Below, in pieces: positions 17,655-30,809 of a stretch of DNA of 64,000 bases. Numbering within the stretch: the stretch's first letter is position 1; every line of letters starts with the position of its first letter. The stretch is taken from positions 868,001-932,000 of the forward strand of contig NZ_CP010835.1 in NCBI RefSeq assembly GCF_001577775.1, written 5' to 3'. This DNA is from Pyrococcus kukulkanii. GTDB taxonomy: Archaea; Methanobacteriota_B; Thermococci; Thermococcales; Thermococcaceae. The notes below the pieces were generated by a model. The model had not been told where the DNA came from. It made no database searches and saw only the letters and a program-made list of their open reading frames with translations. The translations under genes were made by a program, and so were the position numbers.

Positions 17655-18290
17655 CTATATAGAATACCCCTCTATATGGGTAGAGGGCGGGATTAGCAGA
17701 TCTACAGTTCTTACATCTTTAAGGAATGGAACGAGCTTTATCCCTTCCCTTATGTCCATCCCCTCGAAGAAGGGATTTATCGTAGGAAGGATTACAAAGT
17801 TCCCAGCTTTAACGAAGCACTTCACCCTCCTCTTAACTCCCTTCAGAGAAATAATTGCAGTTGGATGGATATGGCCCAGGAAGGCCCTCTTGAACTCGAC
17901 ATTGGGTAGGGATCTGTGACCGTGCAGAAAAAGTGCTTCATCTAGTAGGTAGTACTCGACGACAGATACATTATCGAACTTTTTCGTTACCTCCTCGATT
18001 CTACCGTCGTGATTTCCCTTTGTTATGATAATCCTGTAATCCCTTAGCATTCTGAAGAACTCCAGCAGTACCCTCCGCGTGTACTCCCTGAGGCCTAGAT
18101 CTTCTTTGATATCCCCAAGGATAATAACGAGATTTGGATCCTCGGAAATAACGAACTCTGCAAGCTTTCTCTCAAATCTGCTCCTAACGTTTATTCCCCT
18201 AAATGGCTCAAATCCAAGATGAGGATCCGCAAAAATAAGAGTTTTACCTTGAGAGCTCTCAAATTCAAAAGAATATAAGAAAAGCTCCAT
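17655..18290 (-). CDS. Metallophosphoesterase (COG1407, SbcD/Icc-like)
   Basis: A 211-residue calcineurin-like phosphoesterase. All five metal-binding motifs are visible in order: ADPHLG (about residue 21), LGDIK (about 58), GNHDG (about 93), HGH (about 124) and GHIHP (about 139). The family includes putative DNA/RNA exonucleases of the COG1407 type. Its ATG at 18290 lies one base after the TGA of the eL41 gene, so translation is probably coupled to that tiny ribosomal gene. The substrate is unknown. Confidence 0.82.
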   Translation of the reverse strand: MELFLYSFEFESSQGKTLIFADPHLGFEPFRGINVRSRFERKLAEFVISEDPNLVIILGDIKEDLGLREYTRRVLLEFFRMLRDYRIIITKGNHDGRIEEVTKKFDNVSVVEYYLLDEALFLHGHRSLPNVEFKRAFLGHIHPTAIISLKGVKRRVKCFVKAGNFVILPTINPFFEGMDIREGIKLVPFLKDVRTVDLLIPPSTHIEGYSI

Positions 18291-18291
18291 G

Positions 18292-18405
18292 TCAGATTAG
18301 CCCTCTCTCTTTCTTCCTCTGTCTCTTCAGTCTCCTGATCCTCTTCTTGATCCACTTCCACCTCATCCTACCCTTCTTTTTCCACTTCCTTGGCCTCCTC
18401 TTCAT
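18292..18405 (-). CDS. rpl41e: Large ribosomal subunit protein eL41
   Basis: A 37-codon gene starting at ATG 18405, preceded by the strong site AAGGAGGTGA. The product begins [15 protein letters not shown] and ends KKERGLI; about 60 percent of residues are Arg or Lys with three Trp, forming a single long basic helix, as in eL41. This is one of the smallest ribosomal proteins and is easily missed by length filters. A TATA-like AACTTAAAAA box lies about 50 bases upstream. The phosphoesterase gene follows with a one-base gap. Confidence 0.88.
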
Positions 18406-18673
18406 GAGCGTCACCTCCTTATTCTCTCATTTTTAGCCCAAGAAGCTCGATTTTTAAGTTTTATTAGTGCGAATGTAATGTCAGATTACATAACTTCTTT
18501 TTGCAAAACAATAGCTTAGATATTTTTAATAACGTAATGCGATACGTAGTATCATTATTGTATCCAGCAGGTTAATTTAATCATATTATTTCCCTGAAAA
18601 ATCCACTATTCATGAAAACATTGATCCACAAACCTTAATTAGAACATTTGTTGTAAGCTCTTCCGGTGAGAAC
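18406..18673. other. AT-rich divergent intergenic region with a GATAC palindrome
   Basis: This 268-base gap separates divergent eL41 and nitrilase genes. It holds the eL41 promoter near 18450-18462 on the minus strand and a perfect palindrome GATAC-GTA-GTATC at 18541-18553, which could be an operator. I see no open reading frame or structured RNA in it. Confidence 0.4.
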
Positions 18674-19462
18674 ATGGTTAAGGTGGGGTTTGTCCAAATG
18701 AACCCTGAGCTTTTATCCCTTGATAGGAACTATTCAAAGGCTGAGAAGCTAATAAAAGAAGCGGAAAAATTAGGAGCTCGATTGGTTGTGTTACCTGAAC
18801 TGTTTGACACTGGATACAATTTTGAGACTAGAGAGGATGTTTTTGAAATTGCTCAGCCGATTCCTGATGGAGAAACTACGAGTTTTCTCATGGATATTGC
18901 CCGAGATCTGGAAGTGTACATCGTGGCAGGAACGGCCGAAAAGGATGGTGAGAACCTCTACAATTCCGCAGTTGTAGTTGGCCCAAGTGGATATCTTGGA
19001 AAATATAGGAAAGTCCACTTGTTTTATCGAGAAAAGTACTTTTTTGAGCCGGGTGATTTGGGATTTAAGGTATTTGACCTCGGCTTTTTGAAAGTTGGAG
19101 TTATGATATGTTTTGACTGGTTCTTTCCCGAATCTGCCCGAACGCTCGCATTAAAGGGGGCAGATGTCATAGCGCATCCCGCTAACTTAGTAATGCCCTA
19201 CGCTCCGAGGGCTATGCCCATTAGGGCTCTGGAAAATAGGGTATACACAATAACCGCCGATAGAGTTGGCGAGGAGAGGGGCCTTAGATTCATCGGCAAG
19301 AGCTTAATAGCCTCCCCCAGGGCAGAAGTACTTGCCATGGCCTCCGAAACGGAAGAAGAAGTTGGAGTTGTCGAGATAGATCCAAGCATTGCGAGGAACA
19401 AAAGGCTCAACGAGCTTAACGATATATTCAAGGACAGGAGGCCGGACTATTACTTCACGTAA
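18674..19462 (+). CDS. Nitrilase-superfamily carbon-nitrogen hydrolase
   Basis: A 262-residue enzyme with the Glu-Lys-Cys triad at Glu42 (VVLPELFDTG), Lys112 (YRKVHLF) and Cys145 (VMICFDWFFPE). It is clearly orthologous to the structurally known Pyrococcus nitrilase/omega-amidase-like proteins, which hydrolyse small amides or aliphatic nitriles. GGTGAG precedes ATG 18674 by four bases. A FAH-family gene follows after 24 bases on the same strand, so the two probably share a transcript and a catabolic theme. Confidence 0.9.
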   Translation: MVKVGFVQMNPELLSLDRNYSKAEKLIKEAEKLGARLVVLPELFDTGYNFETREDVFEIAQPIPDGETTSFLMDIARDLEVYIVAGTAEKDGENLYNSAVVVGPSGYLGKYRKVHLFYREKYFFEPGDLGFKVFDLGFLKVGVMICFDWFFPESARTLALKGADVIAHPANLVMPYAPRAMPIRALENRVYTITADRVGEERGLRFIGKSLIASPRAEVLAMASETEEEVGVVEIDPSIARNKRLNELNDIFKDRRPDYYFT

Positions 19463-19486
19463 TAGTAACGTTTCGAGGGATTTAGC

Positions 19487-20170
19487 ATGTCCTTGGTTAA
19501 ATTACCTTTCAGGGATGGATACTATGAAGTGAGGCCAACGAAGATAATTGCCCTAGCAAAGAACTATACCGAGCACGCAAAAGAGATGAACGATGAGCCT
19601 CCTGAAAGGCCGATATTCTTCTTGAAACCACCCTCCGCTCTAATAGGGCCAGATTCAACGATAGTTCTCCCTAGGATGAGTGAGAGAGTTGATCATGAAG
19701 TTGAGCTTGCGGTTATAATTGGGAAGAGGGCAAGGAAAGTGCCAGCGGAGAGGGCCTTTGACTATATCCTGGGGTACACAATACTCCTTGACATTACTGC
19801 GAGGGATCTCCAAGACGAAGCCAGAAAGCTTGGCCATCCTTGGACACTGTGTAAAGGCTTTGATACCTTCGCCCCCATAGGCCCCAGGATCGTTGACAAG
19901 AAGGAGCTTGATCCTTCGGATCTCGAGATAGGCCTTAAAGTTAACGGAAAAATAAGGCAACTGGGAAGAACGAGCCAGATGATATTCAAGATCCCGGAGC
20001 TAATAGAATACATAAGCTCAGTCATGACCCTGGAGCCTGGTGATATAATTGCAACTGGTACCCCTCCTGGTGTTGGGCCACTGAGACATGGGGATAAAAT
20101 AGAGGCGTGGATTGAGGGAATAGGAGTACTCAGGGAGGACGTCATAGCTGAGGACTCTATACTTTGTTGA
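19487..20170 (+). CDS. Fumarylacetoacetate hydrolase (FAH) family protein
   Basis: A 227-residue enzyme of the FAH/acylpyruvase family. Visible motifs are IALAKNYTEHAKEM near the N-terminus, the metal-binding DHEVELAVIIGK (Glu residues near 67-69), ITARDLQ, KGFDTFAPIGP, and a C-terminal TGTPPGVGP. These enzymes hydrolyse C-C bonds in acylpyruvates or decarboxylate oxaloacetate-type substrates. It directly follows the nitrilase gene. The substrate cannot be told from sequence. Confidence 0.88.
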   Translation: MSLVKLPFRDGYYEVRPTKIIALAKNYTEHAKEMNDEPPERPIFFLKPPSALIGPDSTIVLPRMSERVDHEVELAVIIGKRARKVPAERAFDYILGYTILLDITARDLQDEARKLGHPWTLCKGFDTFAPIGPRIVDKKELDPSDLEIGLKVNGKIRQLGRTSQMIFKIPELIEYISSVMTLEPGDIIATGTPPGVGPLRHGDKIEAWIEGIGVLREDVIAEDSILC

Positions 20171-20335
20171 AAATTTTTCGATAAAATTATTTTTCACGTG
20201 AACTTGCCCCTGCACTTTTTTGTATAATTGCGCTCAAGCATGCATTTGGTCGTTTTCTTGTAATCAGTGAAGCTTGCCTTTTACATACAGCAACCTATAT
20301 TATCCCTGAAAAAGTATCAGTATTTGGTGGTGAGC

Positions 20336-23496
<3,161 letters not shown>

Positions 23497-23923
23497 CTCT
23501 GATCACCGTTATCTCAAATATCACAGTTCCGCCCTCAGTATATGGAGGACCTGGATCTAAACACTGAATGTATGCTTTTTCTCCTCTCCCTAATCCAAGT
23601 TCATAGGGTTTAAGTCCTTTCCTTAATGCAACTATGTATGGGAGGAGTGATGCAAATGCATGAGTACATATTGCATCCGTTTCCTCTAATATGACCTTTG
23701 GCCCTTCTATGACTATTTTGTCTCCCAATTTAAAGACGGGACATTTTCCTCTAATTTCAACGACTTTTGCTATTAGCTTTTCCATAGACTCTCCCCAGGG
23801 AGAAGTTTAAAATATTTAGGATAAAAAACATAGCGACGAAATATAAATAAGCATTTGCGCTGTCATGGATATGTAGTGATATCATTTTAACACCTATTAT
23901 GATAACCCCAGGTGGTGTCAACG

Positions 23924-25325
23924 GTGGCCGAGGATATTGAGGCAAAAATAAGGAGACTTAGGGAATTGGGTAGGGCCGTGAGTGAGAGCGAGGAGCAACC
24001 TCCCACTCCACTTCCACCAAAACCCCCCAAGAGAAGGGTCTCCAGAATTGGCATGTTAAGAGAGAAGGAAAGGAAAAAAAGAATTATTATTGGTGCCCTT
24101 GTTTTATCGATAATCATTATCGGAGCAATTGTTAGTATCTATATGTATTTGGAAAATAAAGCTGCAAGGGAGCTTGAGAATGCAAAGAAAGCTAAAATTG
24201 CTGAAGTTAATGCGTGTTTTAAGGGAGAGCTAGCTAATGACACAGCTAAAATTCAATTAATAAATGCCATAATGGCAGCAAAAAGCATAGAAGAATTGAA
24301 CAAGATAAATGTGAAAAAAAGTTTGTGAAGAAAGATGGAAGGCTTTACAGGAAGCCAAGAAGAGAGCCGAAGAAGAGAGATTAGCTAAAGAACTGGCAGA
24401 ATTGAAGAATCAGACAAAGGCCAACATAAAGATGGCATTTGATCCATTACTTCAGGTTCAAGTTCCTGATGAACTCAAGAAAGAGGTTATTGATACTATG
24501 AATATGCTACTCTCACAGGTGGATAAGGCAAAGACAAAAGAGGAAGTTATAGGGATAGATCCAACTCCTTATCTCTTGGACTTGTGGAAAAGAGTCTACA
24601 TCTATAGAATTGATTCAATTCCTGGGACTAAGGTTATATTAGCAAGGGGAAATGTCACAAATATCTACACCAAATCGGAGGCTAAGGAGGTAATAAGCAA
24701 AACTGAAACACTTTCAGACTTGCTTCAATATCAAGTTAAAGAAGTCCAGTTAGTCCAACTTGCCCTCGTCTTAAGTAGGAAAGATGTTAATGGTGGATTC
24801 TTGGAACCCGGAGATAAGATCCAGATATACGACAAAAGGAGTGGTAAAAGATTAGTACCTGAGGGTTATGTAGTACTGGTTCTCTTTGATGCTGGTCAAA
24901 TTCAGGTATCCGAATCTCAATCTAAGACAAATTCTTGGTCTTCAACTTCATCAACGCTTACCCAGGAATCCTCAAGCACTAATTATACTCCAGGCGAGAC
25001 TCCATACCAAGTATCCCAGACTACAGAGAGCCAGACTTCAGTACAACAGAGCAGTAGCGAAACGCTTTCAGCAAGTTATTCATATTCAGTAAATTTGGCT
25101 GAAATCCTTAAGGCAATAGCAGCTGGAAAGATAACCGATCCAACCGAAGTGCAGAATAAGTTAGAAAAATACGGATGGAAGGTGCTCACCCTTGAAGAGG
25201 CATCCAACTTACTGGCATTAAATGAAAACACAAGGGTACTTGTAATAGTTGAAGTTCCCACTGAATTCGTCTCTGAAGTGTTAAAGTCAGAGAATTACCT
25301 AGTAATCGCCAAGATATCGAGGTGA
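23924..25325 (+). CDS. DUF515-like membrane protein of the pilus-like operon, apparent frameshift
   Basis: Two frames, to 24328 and from about 24321 to 25325, join into one protein of about 466 residues if one base is removed from a run of seven A at 24314-24320; the joined segment reads KINVKK-VCEERWKALQEAKK, a continuous coiled coil. The N-terminus is basic and Pro-rich, then one membrane helix (IIIGALVLSIIIIGAIVSIY, about residues 48-68), a coiled coil, a globular domain and a Ser/Thr-rich stretch near the C-terminus. It resembles archaeal DUF515 proteins. GTG 23924 follows AGGTGGTG; GTG 23912 or 23915 are alternatives. First gene of a five-gene operon. Confidence 0.68.
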
Positions 25326-25332
25326 GAAGTCT

Positions 25333-26295
25333 ATGAGAAGTAGTAAAGCTCTAGTTTCCTTTATGTTACTTATTTTTACTATTACTCCAACTTTTACTTT
25401 GGCCCAATTTGAGGTAGTAGAAAATAATAATATCTACCTCACAGGAACAGTAGAAATGGAGCTTAACGTAACTCTCGTTAATTTAGGTGATACTCCAAAG
25501 TACATAATGGTTAATCCAAGATACCAGTTTGAAGTTATTAGGGAAAATAGAACTGAGTTCTTGTATCACAATAGCACTGGAGCTACAATAATAGGCAACC
25601 CCACAAAAACCCTATTAAATTATAGACCAGGCTTTTGGATATATCCTCATGAAGTTCTTAAGGTTAGATTTTTTATTAATGAAATTGATAAAATCCCAAT
25701 TCCTCTGTATGACTACTATCAGCCTTACTGTACTGGGTATGCATATATAGAAGGGGATAAACTCAGAATTAATGTTCCTGTAGGATTTTACACGGTACCT
25801 ATTTGTGATGTTTTGTACCCTCAGCTCCTCAATAGGCCTATTTACCTATACCCAGAGGCCCTATTTAACGTGAAAGACTTTAGTGTAGTTATGCATGGAT
25901 ACAAGGGGATCGTCAAATTCAAAATAGTCCACAACAGTACACTTGGCCTACCAATAAGAGACGTTTTTGCAGTTGCCCCTCCCATATTATTCCCTAACGC
26001 TAGGATATATGGATATTTCCCATCCCCAACAATGAGTTATAGCGAGTACTTGGATTACGTTAAGGGCTTTTGGAAACTAAATATTCCAAAAATACTTCTC
26101 CCTACTAAGAATCTAACAGATGAAATAGTTTTGTATGGCCTAACTGATGATCTTCTAACTTCAAAGTTTGAAATTCCAAGAGTAAAAAATGTTAAGCAGA
26201 TAAATGTTGAGTATCCAATATGGATAATATGGTTGGGAGATAATTCAACCTTTGAAATCACGTACAAATTTGAATGGGGAATAAATAAGGGGTGA
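25333..26295 (+). CDS. Secreted or anchored protein of the pilus-like operon
   Basis: A 320-residue protein with an N-terminal signal peptide (basic MRSSK, hydrophobic core [18 protein letters not shown], likely cleavage after TLA). The mature part is rich in beta-strand-like segments and Asn/Tyr/Pro with several NxT/S sites, suggesting an extracellular domain, possibly N-glycosylated. It has no C-terminal membrane anchor. It sits between the DUF515 gene and the KlbA ATPase and overlaps the latter's upstream region, so it is probably an external component of the same machine. No family recognised. Confidence 0.68.
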   Translation: MRSSKALVSFMLLIFTITPTFTLAQFEVVENNNIYLTGTVEMELNVTLVNLGDTPKYIMVNPRYQFEVIRENRTEFLYHNSTGATIIGNPTKTLLNYRPGFWIYPHEVLKVRFFINEIDKIPIPLYDYYQPYCTGYAYIEGDKLRINVPVGFYTVPICDVLYPQLLNRPIYLYPEALFNVKDFSVVMHGYKGIVKFKIVHNSTLGLPIRDVFAVAPPILFPNARIYGYFPSPTMSYSEYLDYVKGFWKLNIPKILLPTKNLTDEIVLYGLTDDLLTSKFEIPRVKNVKQINVEYPIWIIWLGDNSTFEITYKFEWGINKG

Positions 26296-26300
26296 GATTG

Positions 26301-29300
26301 TTGGGAGAAGAAAAGAGGAAAAAATCTTGGATAGATGAGATCTTAAGTAGTGACAATCTCACGTTGGAGGCTATATTAAAGAAAGGAGAGAAGTCCGAAG
26401 AGAGCACAGGTAAAAAAGAGGCACCAAAATCATTTTCGTTGGGGGATATCCTAGCGGGGAAGCAAACTCCTTCATCTGAAAAAGAAAAAACGAAAGAAAA
26501 ACCTCCTCTTCCTTTGGCTTTCCTGAAAGATCAGGGAGCTCCTAAACTAGAGGAGATTCTCAAGAGGCCTGAAGTCTCAGTTAGAAAAACGGAAGAAAAA
26601 CCAACAATAAGTTTACAAGATATCCTATCGGCAGGCGCTAAGCCTACTGGATATGTTGGAGAGGTTAAGGTTCTTGACGTTTACGGTAACATAAGGGTTT
26701 TGAGGGTTAAGGGTGAGGCCGTCCCAATATACGAGATTAACCTTCCTAAGCTCAGCAAAGAAGAGGAAAAGCTACTCAAGATGGTTAGAGATAGAGCAAT
26801 TGTTGAAATTCAAATTGATCCTGAAACAATACCAAACTTTGAAGAAAGAAGAAGAGTATTTATGAGAGAAGTTAGAAAAATGATAAAAGAGATGGCTCCG
26901 ACTCTTTCTGAAGGAAGAGTAGAACTTCTTGCAGAGTTAGTTGTTCAAAATATGATAGGATATGGTAAGCTTGATCCGCTTGTAAGGGACGACAACCTTG
27001 AAGAAATTATGGTTATTGGAACCAACAAGCCGGTGTACGTTTGGCACAGGCGTTTTGGCATGTGTAAGACGAACATAGTATTTGAAAACGAGAGGGAGAT
27101 ATTAAATATAATTGAAAGGATAGCGAGAGAAGTTGGAAGGAGAATTGATCAGCAAAATCCACTTCTCGATGCTAGACTTCCTGATGGTAGCAGAGTTAAT
27201 GCTACACTGCCTCCAATAAGCTTAGATGGCCCAACACTGACGATAAGAAAGTTCAAGAAAGATCCACTGACTATTATAGACTTAATAAAATATGGAACCT
27301 TAAACTCTGAAGTTGCTGCCTTTCTCTGGTTGCTAGTTGATGGTCTTGGAGTTAAGCCTGCAAATATTCTGGTTGCTGGAGGTACAGGTTCAGGTAAGAC
27401 TACAACCCTCAACTCACTGGCGATGTTCATCCCGCCAAGTGAGAGAGTTATAAGTATAGAGGATACTGCTGAGCTACAACTCCCTATAGAGCACTGGGTA
27501 AGGCTTGAAACGAGACCACCAAACGTCGAGGGTAAAGGAGAAATTACCATGGATGATCTAGTCAAGAACACCTTGAGAATGCGTCCCGATAGGATTATAG
27601 TCGGTGAGGTCCGTGGCCCAGAGGCCAGAACGATGTTTACGGCAATGAATACAGGACATAATGGAGCTCTCTATGACTTTTCAGTTATCCAGCTCTCAGA
27701 CGGCCGCTTCATTCTGATCGGTGATCTGCTCGAGGAACTCTTCAAGAAGTACTCTGATAGGATTGAAACTTACAAAGATTTAGAGTATGTAGTTCTCGAC
27801 GAGAAGGATAGGTTCGAGGTTGTAAGTGTTGGCCCGGATCTCAAGGCCAGAAAGCATATTGTTTCAAGGATTTGGAGGAGAAAAGTTAGGGAAGGAGAGA
27901 AGCTAATCCGTGTGATAACCAGGACAGGCAACGAGGTAATCCTCACCAAGACTCACCCCTTCTTCGTCTTCTCAGAGGGGGACGTGGTTAGAAAGGAAGC
28001 GGAAAAACTCGAGCCTGGGGATAGAGTTGCGGTAATGAGGAAGCCACCAAAACCGCCGCAGAGAAAGGCAATCATTAATCCAGAGATTTACGCGGGAATA
28101 AGTGACTATTATCTCGTCCCCAATGGAAATGGCCTCGCGAAGGTTCCAAATGATGGTATTCCTCCAGAGATGGCTCAGTATCTTCTTTCAATAAACTCAA
28201 AGCCTGTAAAGATCGTCCGCGAGGTAAATGAGAACCTTTCCTACATAGTTGGAGTCATCCTGGGAGACGGCTACATCTCTTCAAACGGTTACTATATCTC
28301 AGCTACATTCGATGACGAATCTTACATGGAAGCGTTCACCTCTGCTATTCAAGAGTTCCTCCCAGAGAGCAAACCGCAGGTTAAGCGTGAATCCAAGTAT
28401 ACCGTTGTAACATACGGCTCAAAGCCTTTCGCTGAATTCCTACATAAAGCCTTTGGAATACCTAAGGGAAGGAAGGACGCTGTTGACGTTCCCGATTTAG
28501 TGCTCTCGAACGATGACCTGCTGAGGCACTTCATAGCTGGCCTTTTTGATGCCGACGCGTACATAGACGAAAGGGGACCCGCGGTTGTCCTAACGACCAA
28601 GAGTGAGAACCTTGCGAGAAAGGTCTGGTACGCCCTCCAGAGGCTTGGAATAATAAGCACGGTTTCTCGCGTGAAAAACAGGGGTTACAAGAAAGGTGTA
28701 ATCTTCAGGGTCATCGTGAGAGGAGTTGAGGACTTAATTAAATTCTACAACTCTGTCCCACTTAGACATTCAGGGAAGAAAGCAAAGCTTGAGGGGATAA
28801 TAAAGAAGTATAAGACCCACCGCGGAAAGAGGACTGATCGCGTGCCGATTTCACCTGTGATGATTGAACCCATCAGGAGAAAGCTAAGTCTTACTGTTTC
28901 AGAGCTCTCAAGGCTTGCCTCCTATTATGCTGGCGAGAAGATCTCGGAGGGCCTAATCAGGCACATAGAAAAGGGCAAGATAAGGGAAGTCAGAAGATCG
29001 ACCCTTAGAGGAATTGCACTAGCTCTCCAGCAGATTGCTAGAGATATTGGCGATGAAGATTCCTGGGTTCAAGCGAAAAGGCTCGAGCTCATAGCGGAGG
29101 GCGATGTTTACTGGGATGAAGTCGTAAGTGTTGAGGAAGTGGATCCTAGGGAGTTAGGCATAGAATACGTTTATGACCTGACAGTTGAGGACGACCACAA
29201 CTATGTTGCCAATGGGATAGTTGTTTCTAATTGTATGGGAACGATACACTCTAACTCCGCTAGGGAAACAATAATCAGACTTGAAAGCCCTCCAATGAAT

Positions 29301-29729
29301 GTCCCCAGGATAATGATACCTGCATTAGATATAATAATAATGCAGGTGAGGTACCATACAAGAAAGAAAGGAACTATAAGAAGAATAACTGAAATTGCTG
29401 AAGTTTCTGGAATTGAGGGGGAGAGTGTTCAATTAAACTTCCTCTATAAATACGATCCTGCAAAGGATGAACTAGTAAGAACGGAAGTTCCGAGCAGGTT
29501 CCTGCAGACTTTATCTTACCATACAGGAATGCATCCCGATGAGTTGATGTATGAAATAGAGAAGAGGAAACTTGTACTTGACTGGATGATTGAAAAAGGT
29601 ATAAGAAGGATAGACGAAGTAGGAGCTCAGATCAAGGAGTTCTACATAGACGAGGAGGAATTCTTTAAGAAAATAGAGAAAGAAGCAACCACGATAGAGA
29701 TGAGTAAGAGAATCAAGGAGTTTATCTGA
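26301..29729 (+). CDS. klbA: KlbA/GspE-type secretion ATPase interrupted by an intein
   Basis: Read through, 1142 residues; after protein splicing about 620. The N-terminal third is a charged linker, followed by a type II/IV secretion ATPase: Walker [13 protein letters not shown] near residue 363, [11 protein letters not shown], and Walker B-like [12 protein letters not shown]. The intein splits the segment [14 protein letters not shown] just after it. The preferred start is TTG 26301, four bases after GGGTGAG; GTG 26292 overlaps the previous stop. Energises assembly of pili or a secretion complex at the cytoplasmic membrane together with the two TadC-like proteins downstream. Confidence 0.9.
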   Translation: MGEEKRKKSWIDEILSSDNLTLEAILKKGEKSEESTGKKEAPKSFSLGDILAGKQTPSSEKEKTKEKPPLPLAFLKDQGAPKLEEILKRPEVSVRKTEEKPTISLQDILSAGAKPTGYVGEVKVLDVYGNIRVLRVKGEAVPIYEINLPKLSKEEEKLLKMVRDRAIVEIQIDPETIPNFEERRRVFMREVRKMIKEMAPTLSEGRVELLAELVVQNMIGYGKLDPLVRDDNLEEIMVIGTNKPVYVWHRRFGMCKTNIVFENEREILNIIERIAREVGRRIDQQNPLLDARLPDGSRVNATLPPISLDGPTLTIRKFKKDPLTIIDLIKYGTLNSEVAAFLWLLVDGLGVKPANILVAGGTGSGKTTTLNSLAMFIPPSERVISIEDTAELQLPIEHWVRLETRPPNVEGKGEITMDDLVKNTLRMRPDRIIVGEVRGPEARTMFTAMNTGHNGALYDFSVIQLSDGRFILIGDLLEELFKKYSDRIETYKDLEYVVLDEKDRFEVVSVGPDLKARKHIVSRIWRRKVREGEKLIRVITRTGNEVILTKTHPFFVFSEGDVVRKEAEKLEPGDRVAVMRKPPKPPQRKAIINPEIYAGISDYYLVPNGNGLAKVPNDGIPPEMAQYLLSINSKPVKIVREVNENLSYIVGVILGDGYISSNGYYISATFDDESYMEAFTSAIQEFLPESKPQVKRESKYTVVTYGSKPFAEFLHKAFGIPKGRKDAVDVPDLVLSNDDLLRHFIAGLFDADAYIDERGPAVVLTTKSENLARKVWYALQRLGIISTVSRVKNRGYKKGVIFRVIVRGVEDLIKFYNSVPLRHSGKKAKLEGIIKKYKTHRGKRTDRVPISPVMIEPIRRKLSLTVSELSRLASYYAGEKISEGLIRHIEKGKIREVRRSTLRGIALALQQIARDIGDEDSWVQAKRLELIAEGDVYWDEVVSVEEVDPRELGIEYVYDLTVEDDHNYVANGIVVSNCMGTIHSNSARETIIRLESPPMNVPRIMIPALDIIIMQVRYHTRKKGTIRRITEIAEVSGIEGESVQLNFLYKYDPAKDELVRTEVPSRFLQTLSYHTGMHPDELMYEIEKRKLVLDWMIEKGIRRIDEVGAQIKEFYIDEEEFFKKIEKEATTIEMSKRIKEFI
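27666..29231 (+). mobile_element. KlbA intein with LAGLIDADG endonuclease, Ala at position 1
   Basis: A 522-residue in-frame intein. It begins with Ala1 ([13 protein letters not shown]), not Cys or Ser, as in the KlbA-type inteins that attack the splice junction directly with the +1 residue. The splicing blocks include TKTHPFF (block B) and [14 protein letters not shown] at the end, and the next residue is Cys+1. The penultimate residue is Ser, not His. In the middle are two endonuclease motifs, [11 protein letters not shown] and [13 protein letters not shown]. The intein DNA is visibly less AT-rich than the surrounding extein, fitting horizontal homing. Confidence 0.92.
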
Positions 29730-29740
29730 GGTGATGTGTT

Positions 29741-30805
29741 TTGGGTATAGTTTCTGCATTTCTTGAATTCCTTGAGAAGCTTGGGGGAAAGACTATAGAA
29801 GTTACTGAAGCTCCGATTAGGAGGATCCCTAAGAGAGAGATGTCAATCAGAGATAGACTTGAACTCCTCAAACAGATGAGGGAGCAAATAGAAAAGGAAA
29901 AAGAAGCAGAAGAAGAGAGAATCATCGAGGAAGCCATAGAGTGGCGAGAAAAGGTAATGACAAAGCCTCTTTCAGAGAGAATAGCGGAAGGTGTGCTAAA
30001 ATATTTTAGAGGACCAGTTGAATCTCTCAGTAGGTCAATTAAGGGTCTGGAACTAGACTTGTATAGGGCAAACATCTCAATGTCAAAGGAGAAATATGTA
30101 GCTCTTATGCTTGGAGTGGGAATTATAGTTGGGGTCATAAGTTTTGCTTTTTCGATTATAATTCTCCTTCCATGGGATATCTCAATATTAGTCGGGATAG
30201 CGAGTTTCATAGTGGGATTTATGTATATGAGGTTCTACCCAAAGATAGTGTGGAGGAGGAGAGTTGAAGATGTTGAGAGGGCGCTTCCTTATGTTCTTAG
30301 GCACATGGCCTCTCTTTTGAGTGCAGGCGTTGGTATTGCTGAAGCAATGGTTTCAGTAGCCAAGTCAGATTACGGGGTGATATCTGAAGAATTTAACTTG
30401 ATTATACAAGATATGCATAAGGGTGCTAGTTTTGAAGATGCTCTTTCAAGGTTTGAAGAGAGAATGGCTTCTGATAGTGTCACTAAGGTTGTAAAACAAA
30501 TATTGAGGGCAATAAAGTTTGGAGGAAACCTTGCTGACATATTGTATAAAATGGCAGATGAATTTGCATTTGAGTACAGGATAAAACTTATGGACTACGT
30601 CCAGAAGATAAATGGAATAGCATTCATGTACATGTTCATGTCTGTCGTGATGCCAACACTTTTAATTGTGGCGATACTTGCAGGATCCCTTCTGTCTAAG
30701 CGTTTAATAATCTCAATCTCAGGACTTGCAGTCCTGATGTTATTTGCTTTCCCAATGCTTTCTACGATAATCGTGATTATGATAAAGAGAGCAGAACCGA
30801 GGTGA
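29741..30805 (+). CDS. TadC/GspF-like membrane assembly protein 1
   Basis: A 354-residue protein starting at TTG 29741, five bases after GGTGATG. An N-terminal charged coiled-coil-like region (about residues 25-75) is followed by two membrane helices near 122-170, a cytosolic T2SF domain with RALPYVLRHMASLLSAGVGI, and a C-terminal pair of helices. T2SF/TadC proteins form the inner-membrane platform on which the secretion ATPase acts. It lies directly downstream of klbA and upstream of a second TadC-like gene. Confidence 0.85.
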   Translation: MGIVSAFLEFLEKLGGKTIEVTEAPIRRIPKREMSIRDRLELLKQMREQIEKEKEAEEERIIEEAIEWREKVMTKPLSERIAEGVLKYFRGPVESLSRSIKGLELDLYRANISMSKEKYVALMLGVGIIVGVISFAFSIIILLPWDISILVGIASFIVGFMYMRFYPKIVWRRRVEDVERALPYVLRHMASLLSAGVGIAEAMVSVAKSDYGVISEEFNLIIQDMHKGASFEDALSRFEERMASDSVTKVVKQILRAIKFGGNLADILYKMADEFAFEYRIKLMDYVQKINGIAFMYMFMSVVMPTLLIVAILAGSLLSKRLIISISGLAVLMLFAFPMLSTIIVIMIKRAEPR

Positions 30806-30809
30806 GCAT

